Part shown: positions 19,204-29,254 of the stretch, piece by piece | Numbering within the stretch: the first letter of the stretch is position 1 | How the letters are laid out: the number at the start of each line of letters is the position of its first letter | Assembly (NCBI GenBank): GCA_018806915.1 | Contig: JAGKQI010000034.1 | Span: 620,001 to 684,000 of the forward strand | Reading direction: 5' to 3' | DNA length: 64,000 nucleotides | DNA from: Phytophthora colocasiae | Lineage: Eukaryota > Oomycota > Peronosporomycetes > Peronosporales > Peronosporaceae | Position numbers and translations under genes: made by a program | The notes under the pieces: generated by a model | What the model was told of the DNA's origin: nothing | Seen by the model: only the letters and a program-made list of their open reading frames with translations | The model's database searches: none

Positions 19204-21873
19204 CTACACGGTTGGAGACTGCACCTTCTTGCCCTTGAAGAGGCCACCAAGCGCGCTCAGTCCTCCTGCCGGTCTAGCGCTTTCTCCATTCGGTGCAAGA
19301 CCTTCACTCTCCGCTTTCTGCTGCTTGGCGCGACGCTCCAGCTCCTGTAGACGCGCCTCCAGCTGGTCGTACGTGCCCTTAGCCACACCGCGTAGACGTT
19401 TCTGCAGGATAATAGCCGAGATGATGAGAGGAAGCAGGAACAGACTCAGGAACAACGCGCACAGAGAGATACCAAGTGTTGTGCCTAGTACATTGTTGCA
19501 GAGAGCCTCGTTGATGGCGTCGAATGACAGATTGGCCCATGCGCAGTCACCTGAGCAACGCGCCCGCTCCACCGATGTCATCATATTACGTACAACGCCA
19601 TTGGCACCTAGCATCGTCGACAGAGGACCTGTTTTTAATGCTGTGATTTTGGTGAAGTAATTGCTGGCGAACTCGTGGATGGACATGGAGTAATTCCAGA
19701 GGTCGGGGAAGTTCTTGCCAGTGTCTCCCAGCAGCGTCTCGCGCATCTCGTCCAGCATCGTGCTGGCTTTGTCGAAGGCTAACGCGTACTCATACGCTTC
19801 GTAGAATGCAAGCTGGCAGGCAGCCTTGTACGTCGTCAGACCGGTGCTGGAGTCACACAGGCCCCTCATGTAGCACACAGGCTGCTCATCACTGGTGCTG
19901 TTAACGCAACCGTAGGCGGTGGCCGACTCTTTGTACGCCAGCCAAGGAGTCAAGACGTTCTCCTGCGTGAACTTCGTAATAGGCTTCTTGCCTGCAGCTT
20001 CAGCTGCCGTGGCGAGCTTGGCCACAAGACTCCTCGCTTTCGTCGAGTTAAAGTTGAAGTCAGTGAGATCGTAATTCGATACGATCTCGCCATAGTTCGA
20101 GATGATCGTCGCCATCTGCGTAGTATCTGCAGCCTTCAAGATAGCGTACTCGTCTTCCACGTTGCAGGAGAAAGACAGAGGAACATCGAGACCAAGCGGG
20201 GAAAAAATGTTACTGCCGTTGAAGCAAGCATTCGCCATTGATGCCATCTGCGTCGATGCGTAGGGCGACATATCCTGGTGCAGCAGCTTCATGTATTCGC
20301 AAGAATCGTACCACACAGCACCGACAGCAAGAAGAGAAGCCGACAGGACGAAGCTCAGCACGCACACAAGCACACCCAGAGACCAGCTCACGTGCAGCAG
20401 GTGCACCCACTGTGTTGTCTTGCTAGTGCACGCGTTCTTGACAATGGCTATGATGCCCACAATCGACGCGATCATTCCGAAGAAGAAGACGCAGACCACA
20501 AGAGCACTGCGAGAGAAAGACAGATCGTTGAACGTGTTGGTGAGTACGTCCACAATATCCATGGAGCTGTTCATGGATGCTCCTAAGGCCGTCATATCCC
20601 GCACTGCTGTGCGCAAGGTTGAGTCGAGAGCGGTTCCGTTCGTCACGAAAGCACTTTTCAGCAAAGAAACGGAGTCACCGACAACGTCGCTGCTAGTGGA
20701 AATGGCAGCAGCAGTATTGTTTACGAAGAACGTGACTGGAGAGCCACAAACCCGGTCGGGACATGTCATGCAGAATGCTTCGCTTGTAGCAGGGTCACAA
20801 GTCAGCGTCGGGAATGCTCCATGGTGGTAATAAATGCTGCCAAAGTCCGCGATCATCTTCCTAAGTGTAGCACCATCCGCAGCAATCCAATCGGAACTTT
20901 TGAGCTGAGTGCTTACCAGCTTCGACGCAACAGTAAGCTCCGTCGCGGCGCTGTTCAGTGGGATCAACAGGTTGGCCACAAAGATGTTCGCGTTCTCTAA
21001 GGTTGCCTTCAGCGAGTACAACACATCCTCGACACCATCCGAGATGTTCGTGTTCAACGCAGCAGTGATGCACATGCAAATGAACACTGCTAGCGAGCAC
21101 ACGAGAAACGTAAGGGTTGGGATGATGATATCGCAACGTGAATAGCCCTTCTCATTTGGTTCGCGGCCTCCGCAGCGGTTGAACACGCACCGAAGCAGCA
21201 CGAAACCAATACAGCCAAGTGCAGTAAGCACACCCATGACGGTTCCTGGGGCTACAAATGGGGCGAGCGAACTGGGATATCCCATTGACATCCATTTGGT
21301 TGCAGTCGTTACATCCTCATCGGTAAAAAGCTGACGACGAGCATCCTTTCCGCCGGGGATAACGTCGTCCCATTTGCAGTTGCTCCTGCGCTCGCATTTC
21401 CCCTGACTACTGCACGAGTTCCCATCGAGCATCCCGACGCACTTGCCGTTGATATCGCGAACAGCGTCAGTGCTCGAGGAATCCACACAACGCTCCAGTT
21501 CTGCAGCTGTGGAAGACTTGACACAGATGTAGGTGGTGAAGCTGAATAACGAGTCCTTATACCAACTGTCACTCTTCTGGCGCATGCCTGACATAGCGGT
21601 GTTGCCCGCGACGGCGCTCAACTTGAGAGCACTCTGGCGTGCCGTTTTGTAAGCGACAACGGCATTGTTTTCGTCAGCGTTGATCTCTGCGGATGTCATT
21701 CCCGACGGAGAGACATAGTTGGTGTTATTCGCAGTGCGCACAGGACACGTTCCCTGCCACACCAGATCTGCCGCAGCCGAGCAAGTCGTTGCCCACGTGG
21801 TAGCGGCCCCTACCACAGGGCTCCACCCCATCGTCGTGCTCAACAGCAACGCGAGTCCCTCCCGATAGCGCAT
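19204..21873 (-). CDS. Five-pass membrane glycoprotein with prominin-like topology
   Basis: A single exon of 889 residues. A signal-like hydrophobic N-terminus is followed by a Cys-rich extracellular part with NNT sites, a membrane segment near residues 205-230, a second near 246-272, a long loop, paired segments near 455-480 and 495-520, another long loop with several NxS/T sites, and a last segment near 815-840. The tail is a short charged coiled stretch. Five passes with two large glycosylated loops match prominins in layout and length (about 860 residues). Sequence similarity is not obvious, so the family label is an inference from topology. Confidence 0.7.
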   Translation of the reverse strand: MRYREGLALLLSTTMGWSPVVGAATTWATTCSAAADLVWQGTCPVRTANNTNYVSPSGMTSAEINADENNAVVAYKTARQSALKLSAVAGNTAMSGMRQKSDSWYKDSLFSFTTYICVKSSTAAELERCVDSSSTDAVRDINGKCVGMLDGNSCSSQGKCERRSNCKWDDVIPGGKDARRQLFTDEDVTTATKWMSMGYPSSLAPFVAPGTVMGVLTALGCIGFVLLRCVFNRCGGREPNEKGYSRCDIIIPTLTFLVCSLAVFICMCITAALNTNISDGVEDVLYSLKATLENANIFVANLLIPLNSAATELTVASKLVSTQLKSSDWIAADGATLRKMIADFGSIYYHHGAFPTLTCDPATSEAFCMTCPDRVCGSPVTFFVNNTAAAISTSSDVVGDSVSLLKSAFVTNGTALDSTLRTAVRDMTALGASMNSSMDIVDVLTNTFNDLSFSRSALVVCVFFFGMIASIVGIIAIVKNACTSKTTQWVHLLHVSWSLGVLVCVLSFVLSASLLAVGAVWYDSCEYMKLLHQDMSPYASTQMASMANACFNGSNIFSPLGLDVPLSFSCNVEDEYAILKAADTTQMATIISNYGEIVSNYDLTDFNFNSTKARSLVAKLATAAEAAGKKPITKFTQENVLTPWLAYKESATAYGCVNSTSDEQPVCYMRGLCDSSTGLTTYKAACQLAFYEAYEYALAFDKASTMLDEMRETLLGDTGKNFPDLWNYSMSIHEFASNYFTKITALKTGPLSTMLGANGVVRNMMTSVERARCSGDCAWANLSFDAINEALCNNVLGTTLGISLCALFLSLFLLPLIISAIILQKRLRGVAKGTYDQLEARLQELERRAKQQKAESEGLAPNGESARPAGGLSALGGLFKGKKVQSPTV

Positions 21874-22318
21874 ACTGGCAATGCTTGGTCTCAGTCTTCT
21901 TGCTCACGGTCTTGCTGAAGCCGAATCGAGAATGAGCTGCCCCAATGACCATAACGGACCTGCTCACTACGCTAGACAAAGACAAGATGGTACCATAGAT
22001 AGCTGGAGGTTTCCATCTAAAATGGACTTCCGAGTGCTTGATAATTATAGGAAACTTGAGCTGCAGCATCGCATTTGGCATGGCGCGTTGAACCTGCACT
22101 CTGCATTCCTTTCCTGTGCTTCTTTTGATAGCCTTAGCAAAGCCAATATTAATCGGAAGGGCATACTATCCAAGTTGAAGCTGATATATAACCGTAATCA
22201 CTTTTTACCGTCATGTCCACTATGCTCTTTAACCCCGTTCTTGGATTCAGAACGGGGTTATAGAGCACAGGGAGGAGATACACTTCCACAAGCTTCACCG
22301 TCCTTCAGGACGAGCGCC
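21874..22318. other. Divergent promoter with a near-perfect hairpin
   Basis: Lies between the prominin-like gene (minus) and the kinase gene (plus). It holds an inverted repeat with 18-bp arms (22224-22241 and 22249-22266), one mismatch and a 7-base loop, about 50 bases before the kinase ATG. The plus frame is open from 21881 through the kinase ATG, but it has no recognisable coding character before 22319. Confidence 0.6.
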
Positions 22319-25300
22319 ATGCACGAGTCGCACAAGAAGAAGAAGAACCGACACGTGTCGAAACCTGCCGCCGCACGTAAGACATCACTGCCCACTAACG
22401 CTGCATCCATCCCCAACAACGCTACTACGAGCACATCGCACCGCCGCGACCTGCTGGACGGCTCCATCCAGGAAGTCTCACGCAAGACGCTCATGGAGAG
22501 ATTCCGCAAGCGCGGAAGAGTGGAGAGCGCCAGCTACGCAAATGGACGCGATCGAGCGACCGCCAATACGACGCTGCAGTCGAACAGCTCATCCTTCTCG
22601 AACACAGGCCCCATTGTGCTGCGTGGGGGACGAGCGCCGCATCATGCGACATTCCTGGTGCATAAGAACACACTGGCGAGGCCGCAGTCGGCGCCCAACC
22701 TCATGGAACAGGTTTGAAAGGTAGAATATAGTAGAGAGTAGTACATGAGGCTGATACTGGTGTGTTGTAGGCGGACGATGAAGTGATCACTCGAATCTTC
22801 CCCGATATCTGTCCACGTGAGCTGCGGATTGCAGAGGTTAAGTCGTGGGAGTCTCCATGGATGAAACAGGAGTTTCCAGTATCTCCAGAACCAGAAACAA
22901 AAGTGTTGGAACAACCACAGCAAGGAGAGCTGCTTTCAAATGCTACAGAAACGGGGGAAAGTGTTTCGGTTGTGACTTTAACGTCAGATCAAAAACAACC
23001 AGGCGTTCTAGCTCCTTCGAAAGCAGCTAATAGTAATGGGCTTCATCGAAATACAGCAGATAAAGCGGCGAGCGAACTGGATAAGGAAATAAACTCGCTA
23101 ACGAACCAATTGTCTTTAGAAGGCAAGCGGTCAAGACCCCAGTCCCCGCCGAAGAAGACGGCATGGTCGCAAACAGCAGGAACACCACCTCCAATTTCTA
23201 CCCCACGTACCCCGCAGTGGAAAGCAGTTGAATCGGCGAAAAGAACCCCAGGGAATCGCATCGGCAAGAGGCCGCAGCTTCGTCTTAAGCTGGAAGATAT
23301 GCCTACTCCCCAGCAAGCTGAAGAGCGGGCACAACGTGCTGCCACCCGACTCATTGCCAAGCGAGACGCTATGGAAGCTGCTGCGATTGCTGCTGCAGCT
23401 GCAACAGGATCAAATACACCTTCAAAAGGGCCGAGTGTCGCGCAGCAAATGATGATGAAGTTGAATTTTAGTTCAGGCTCCGACTCGGATCTTCACTCTC
23501 CAAGTGGTGCGGTTTGTAGGAGTTATATGGGTGGGTGAAAGCTGCTAACTTCCTGCTTATTTGGGTGTTGAATTCGTGCAGAAGGCGAACGACATAGCGC
23601 AGGAAGCGCTTATTCGCCTAATCACGGCATGTTCACGACCAGAAGTGTTGCTGTGTCAGAAGCGGGCATTTCATCACCGGATGCTGCGTGTTTGCACCTG
23701 CAAGAGAATCTTGAACGCGTTAAAGAAATCGGCAGGGGTGCTTCTGGCGTGGTGTATAAGGCGATCCACATTCCAACACTGAAAGTGGTCGCTGTTAAGG
23801 TCGGTATTCATCCTCGAGGCTGGAAGCTGTGTGTAGTGACTCACTTAGCTTTTGTTTATGATGAAGGATGTACCAGTTTATGGGCGTGGCCAGCGCCGAC
23901 AAATGGTTCGCGAACTCCACGCATTGTATTCAAATCTTGCACCCATGGCAGATAACAGCCCAACACCTACTGGAAAGAGTACTAGCAAGCCCAAAGCAAA
24001 GTACGTACCCGCGACACAGTTTACCATGACATCGAGTACCTATTAAATAACGGTGTCAAATGCTGTTCGTGATCTCTAGGCCCAGCCCTTACATTGTCTC
24101 CTTCTACGATGCTTTTGTTGATCGCCCCAAGAACTCCATTTGTATGGTCATGGAGTACATGAGTACAGGATCATTACAGGATATCGTGTTGCGCGGCGGC
24201 TGCCAAAATGAAAAGGTCCTAGCACGGTTATCGACTGGTGTATTGCGCGGTCTAGCCCACATCCACGACAAGCGGATGGTGCATCGTGATATTAAGCCAC
24301 ACAACTTGCTCACCAATCGACAAGGCGAAGTCAAGATTTCGGATTTCGGTTTGGCACGCACGTTAAATGATAACTCCACCTCGACGAAGACTTTTGTGGG
24401 CACCCTTCTGTACATGGCTCCTGAACGGATAGGCGGTGGCGATTATTCATACCCAGGTAAGTCGGTACCATCGCTTGTTGCACTCTCTTTCAGAATGATC
24501 TGACTGTTTATTAATGTGGCGTTAGCTGATATTTGGTCATTCGGGCTTGCTCTGATTTCTGTTGCTTTGGGTCGCTACCCGCTTCCGACGCAGGACGGCT
24601 TCTTCGGCTTGGTTGACTCTGTAAGTGTTTTTTTTTTTTACAAAAGGTTTACGTTGTAGGTTGTCTAACATAATGAATATGTTCTTTGTAGGTTGCAAAT
24701 GAGCAATGCCTCAAATTACCAGCCGAGTCATATTCAGAAGACTGTCGCTCTTTTGTTGAGCAGGTTTGTGAAAAAGCCGTTGATTCCATGCATTCTGCTC
24801 ATACTGAATGTGTTTTTTTAGTGTCTAGTGATTGATCCAGATGATCGGCCATCCGCAGACACACTTCTCCAGCATCCTTTTATCAACAAATTCACACCTG
24901 AAGAGACCCTCGTGGAGGTAAGTTGTCTGTTCTGCAATGGAAGTGCCCTGAATGTTTGACAATATGTTCTCTGTTGTGATGATAGTGGACATTATTCGTC
25001 GATCGGGTTAATCTTTGTGAAGAGCGAGGGAGCGAACTGGAAGCACTTAGTGATGCAGTCTATCGCCATATGTATGAGCACTCTGTCAAGTTTTCCCACC
25101 TACCACAAGTAAGTCTTGTTCGTACATGTGAATTCTTTACTTGTAGATTTTTCTAAAGAATTATTCTGTGATTCAGTCCGACTACGGCGTATCGTTTGTA
25201 TCGCAAGCTACTCCGACGTTTTCTCGACGGCAAATATCCCTACAACCAGTACAAATGAGGTGAGAGCAGTGCTAACATAGAAGTCTTACGGATTTACTGT

Positions 25301-25700
25301 TTCTAACCTTTTTGTATTCTGTTATCTGCTTTAGCTTACAGCTCGGTTTGGCTAATTACCTGGACGTGCCTGTGCATGTTGTCTACGAGAAATTCGAAGA
25401 GGTGGGTCCTAGTGTTGGTATCAATATCTGCTTTCGACGCCTTCAATAACGAACTGTTCCATGCAGAAACGTTGCTTATACAGTGATAAACTACTGGAAG
25501 ATTACTGCTACTCTCCCCAGAGCTGGACAGCCTCACCTGGTATCGCAAGACGGCAACAATTCGGTATCGGCACTGACAGTCCTCAGCGTACACCAAGCGA
25601 AAAGGGCTCGTTCTGGAGAAAGCTGCAGGAAAGCATGGCTAAACTTGGCCATAGCAAACGCAAGAAGGAGCGAGAAAGAGGGCGTTCCTCAGCAGTATAA
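22319..25700 (+). CDS. Protein kinase, STE7/MAP2K-like, with long N-terminal extension
   Basis: Twelve exons (22319-22711, 22771-23530, 23582-23799, 23867-24000, 24080-24456, 24526-24620, 24692-24763, 24822-24917, 24986-25108, 25177-25259, 25335-25401, 25467-25700) give 883 residues. The first 430 or so are a disordered Ser/Thr/Pro/Ala-rich region. The catalytic domain has IGRGASGVVYKA, AVK, HRDIKPHNLL, DFGLART, then FVGTLLYMAPERI and ADIWSFGLAL. All key residues (Lys, HRD Asp, DFG Asp) are present. HRDIKPHNLL and FVGT.YM.PERI point to MAP kinase kinases. An insertion after the Lys (GKSTSKPKAK) is unusual. The C-terminal 200 residues form an extra helical region. Confidence 0.88.
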
Positions 25701-25783
25701 TTGCTAGTCGCAAAGTGCCACCATTACAGCTAAGTAAATGCAAGGATACAAAAGGGAATGTGGCATACAAGCTTGAGATGGCA

Positions 25784-26634
25784 TTATCCAGTAGGCTCTG
25801 CGGGGTTCGATTTGGGAGTTCCTTTGGTTGTATCCGATAAGTCGAGTTTTGCTATGTTTTGACAGGGGACAGCGAAAAGCTCCAACCCTTTGGCGTAGTA
25901 GAATGCTTGCGAGCGAGCCAACTCGCTCACGATTTTCTGTGGTCAGAAGCATCTTAGCATCAATTCCAATCCAAATATCTAAACAGTTCCAAAGTACCTT
26001 CATTTTCTGAATACGGTAGCGATCGAAGTTCTCCATGTGTGTGTCCAGGAGTGTATTAACGTTTTCAACACGCCGCTTCTGGTCCGACAGCATTCGCATC
26101 TTCTTCTCTTTCTCCTTCGAGCCTCCTCGCTGTAAAATAAAAACACGAGTCAGCAGTGCCGCATCCTCGTCTTCATCCTAACGCGAAACCACATACCTTC
26201 ATCTCATCGTACTCCTTCTGCAGCTTGACTTCAATCTTGATGGCCTTGTCCCGATCTTCCAGCAATCTCTAACGCAATCTTTAAGTAAGTAGCTGGCATT
26301 TCCTTCTTCTGCTTGCATCTCGCACCTTCATAGGCACAATTGCCCAGTCCTGGATCTGCGTCACCACCTGCAAAATCTCCGTCTCTGGCCGTAGCATCAT
26401 CACGTCGTGGCTTTCACTCACCAGCGTCTGGCCGCACTCGCCCAACCCACCAAGACACTGCGCAAGTGGCGTCCACTCTTCCTGCGCTGCAATATCCTCC
26501 AAACTCTTCGCGAACACGCTCAGGAACGCCTCTTGCTCCTCTCTGGCCTTCATCATCCTGGCCACCAGCTCCTCCAGGGCATGCGCATTCCGCTCCATGA
26601 ACTGCAATTGCGCTGCTAAACGTCCACGCTCCAT
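25784..26634 (-). CDS. FAM92/CIBAR-like BAR domain protein
   Basis: Exons 26326-26634, 26197-26268, 25998-26129 and 25784-25936 sum to 221 residues, about the length of one BAR domain. Helical segments run throughout. The third helix contains ENFDRYRIQKMKKIVSELAR and AFYYAKGLELFAVPCQNIAK, the layout of BAR proteins where a helix ends in F/YHAK.LEL. CIBAR (FAM92) proteins work at the ciliary base in animals, which would suit the flagellar genes nearby. The family label is an inference from this C-terminal pattern; a generic BAR protein is the alternative. It is tail to tail with the kinase gene and divergent from CDC5L. Confidence 0.6.
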
Positions 26635-26648
26635 CTTGAAGCTGTATA

Positions 26649-26683
26649 ATATCTTGCATATCATAATATGATATGCAAGATAT
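26649..26683. repeat. Perfect 35-bp palindrome with one-base centre
   Basis: Arms of 17 bp (26649-26665 and 26667-26683) are exact reverse complements around a single A at 26666. The palindrome starts 15 bases upstream of the BAR gene ATG, in the 240-bp promoter shared with CDC5L. Confidence 0.95.
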
Positions 26684-26874
26684 GACGGGTCCTTTAGAAT
26701 TGAATATAGATACATCATCTGGGTTCGGAGGATCTCTATATTTTAATGTGAAAAAAATGCTTTTTTTATCTTTGGTGTAAAACTTGTGTACTCACTTTTT
26801 AGCCAACGCCTTCATAAGGTAGGTGCAGCTCGCCGTTATTGTTGCGGGCGACGTGCCTCCCCCCTCTACCAGCC

Positions 26875-29175
26875 ATGCGGATCATGATCAAGGGCGGCGT
26901 GTGGAAGAACACGGAAGATGAGATCCTCAAGGCGGCTGTGATGAAGTACGGTATGAACCAGTGGGCACGTGTGGCTTCTTTACTGGCTCGCAAGTCGGCC
27001 AAGCAGTGCAAGGCTCGCTGGTACGAGTGGCTGGACCCGAGCATTAAAAAGACGGAGTGGAGTCGCGAGGAGGAAGAGAAGTTGCTGCATCTAGCCAAGC
27101 TCATGCCCTCCCAGTGGCGTACGATTGCCCCCATCGTTGGTCGCACAGCTGCGCAATGTATGGAGCACTACGAAAGGCTATTGGACGCCGCCCAACAGAA
27201 AGAAGGAGTGGAAGTTAGTGATGACCCGAGAAGGCTACGTCCAGGAGAGATTGACCCTAATCCAGAGAACAAACCGGCACGTCCCGACCCTGTGGACATG
27301 GATGAAGACGAGAAGGAGATGCTGTCCGAAGCGAGAGCTCGTCTGGCCAATACGAAGGGCAAGAAGGCGAAGCGTAAAGCGCGCGAGAAACAGTTGGAAG
27401 AGGCTAGACGTCTAGCTGCTTTGCAGAAGAAGCGGGAGTTAAAGGCTGCAGGGATCATTTCGTCAAACCCGAAGGTGCAGATGAAAAAACGCAAGTTTAT
27501 CGACTATTCCAGTGAGATTCCGTTCGAGAAGAAAGCCCCGGCTGGATTTTATGATGTGACGGAGGAGAAACGTATTTCCAGTAAGGGGTTGGACCCGAAG
27601 CGTGCAGCGCTGCAGCTGGACAAACTGGAAGGAGTGCGCCGCGACGCTCAAGAGAAAAAGGAGCGAAAACAAGATGCCAAGAGGCAGAAATCACTCATGA
27701 AATCGAACCTACCTCAGGTTATTGCTGCCGTCAATGCGAAGAACGACCCCATCAATGCGATTAAGCGCACTGCGTTGGAGCTTCCGGCTCCTGTAGTATC
27801 CAATGATGAATTGAGCGACCTTGCCAAATTGGGGATGCATGCCACTCATGCAGCTGCTCTTGCTCTTGAGAACGGATCGGCTACCGAGACACGTGCACTC
27901 ATGGGCGACTACAGTGCTACCCCGCTGCGGTCCACCGCTGGCGGTGCATCAGCAACGCCTTCAAGTCGCGATGTTCACGACAACATTATGCAGGAGACAG
28001 CTAACCTTTTGGCCATGAGAAACAGTGCCACCCCTCTTCTTGGTGGCGAGAATGTCGAGCTGTACGAGGGAACAGGCTATGCTGGCGCAACTCCATCTCG
28101 GACCCCGTCGTCAACTGTATCTGGTTCAGTCAACGACAAGACGCCAATGTCCGCTACGCGTACACCTCTGCGCGACGAGCTAGGCATCAATCCTGAACAG
28201 CTTTACGGCACCGAGGTCGAGAATGCTAAGGCGGAAAAGGCTCGGGCAAAGCAGTTGGCTGCTAGTCTGCGTAAGGGGTTCGATAGTTTGCCCGCACCCC
28301 AGAACGAATATGAAATCAACGTCCCGGAGAAAGACGAGGCTGGAGATGATCGCACGACTTCTCTTCGTGAGGAAGACGCCGGAGAGCGCGAAGCCCGTGT
28401 GCAGAAGCAGCGCGAGCTGGAACGAGAACGTGAACTCAAGCGACGATCTACTGCTGTGCAAAAAGAGCTCCCTCGTCCGTCGAAAGTGAAGAAGATGTTG
28501 ATTCACAGTAACGTTGGTGAGGTTGCAGACGAGATGCACCAAATGCTGGAGCACGATGTGACTATGTACCCTGTGGATGATGGAAAGACAAAGAAAAGCA
28601 AGAAGCGCAAAAAATCCCCCGCTTCTGCGGTTGTTCACCTTCAACAGTTCTCGGACAGCGAGATGGAGCGCGCACGACAAATGGTGCATATTGAGGCCAG
28701 TCTAAGTGGCGTGAACGACATTTGGAAGTCCCTGGACACGGCAGCTCTTAGTGCGAAGTGGGATGAAGTGCAAACTCGCTATTTAAGCAAGGCGGAAGGG
28801 AAGGATGTTGGCGTATCTTTCCAATTCGCTACGTCCGAGCAGGACAAGCTGCGTGCTGCTCAAGCTCGCTTCGCCGAGCTAAAGGAGGCTGAGCAGTTCC
28901 TTACGAAGCGTGCACAGAAACTAGACGAGCGCGCGCGGGTTGTGAATGGAGGATTTCATCGTCGCTCACAGCAAGGGCTGGAGCTGCTTCATGAGCACAT
29001 GACGGAGCTTCAAAACGCTGCGATCGAGCGGGCCTGCTTTGAGAATCTGTCAAGTCTTGAAGCCCAGGCATTGCAAACTCGTATGGCTCGACTGGCAAAT
29101 GATGTGAACGCACAACAACTCGTCGAGGTGAAGTTGCAGAAGCAGTATGCGGTGTTGTCTCAAGAGCAGTCGTAG
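26875..29175 (+). CDS. CDC5L: CDC5L/Cef1, Myb-type spliceosome protein
   Basis: CDC5 is a core member of the Prp19/NTC complex needed for pre-mRNA splicing and the G2/M transition. This intronless gene encodes 766 residues from the ATG at 26875. An in-frame upstream start would add 12 residues. Two Myb repeats open the protein (GGVWKNTEDEILKAAVMKYG, then TEWSREEEEKLLHLAKLMPS), and the linker CKARWYEWLDPSIKKTEW is diagnostic. A basic region follows, then Thr-Pro-rich repeats (SATPLRS, GATPSRTP, PMSATRTPLRDELG) and a C-terminal coiled coil, all as in CDC5L. Confidence 0.96.
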   Translation: MRIMIKGGVWKNTEDEILKAAVMKYGMNQWARVASLLARKSAKQCKARWYEWLDPSIKKTEWSREEEEKLLHLAKLMPSQWRTIAPIVGRTAAQCMEHYERLLDAAQQKEGVEVSDDPRRLRPGEIDPNPENKPARPDPVDMDEDEKEMLSEARARLANTKGKKAKRKAREKQLEEARRLAALQKKRELKAAGIISSNPKVQMKKRKFIDYSSEIPFEKKAPAGFYDVTEEKRISSKGLDPKRAALQLDKLEGVRRDAQEKKERKQDAKRQKSLMKSNLPQVIAAVNAKNDPINAIKRTALELPAPVVSNDELSDLAKLGMHATHAAALALENGSATETRALMGDYSATPLRSTAGGASATPSSRDVHDNIMQETANLLAMRNSATPLLGGENVELYEGTGYAGATPSRTPSSTVSGSVNDKTPMSATRTPLRDELGINPEQLYGTEVENAKAEKARAKQLAASLRKGFDSLPAPQNEYEINVPEKDEAGDDRTTSLREEDAGEREARVQKQRELERERELKRRSTAVQKELPRPSKVKKMLIHSNVGEVADEMHQMLEHDVTMYPVDDGKTKKSKKRKKSPASAVVHLQQFSDSEMERARQMVHIEASLSGVNDIWKSLDTAALSAKWDEVQTRYLSKAEGKDVGVSFQFATSEQDKLRAAQARFAELKEAEQFLTKRAQKLDERARVVNGGFHRRSQQGLELLHEHMTELQNAAIERACFENLSSLEAQALQTRMARLANDVNAQQLVEVKLQKQYAVLSQEQS

Positions 29176-29254
29176 TGCACTTTACAGTTGCAGCAGGTTC
29201 TTTTCTAACATCATAAAAATTGCAATCCTTCATCTTACTTCTACTCAATGCTCT

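Noticed and set aside
19229..21145. Several plus-strand frames of 60-180 codons
   Set aside because: They are shadows of the 889-codon prominin-like gene on the other strand.
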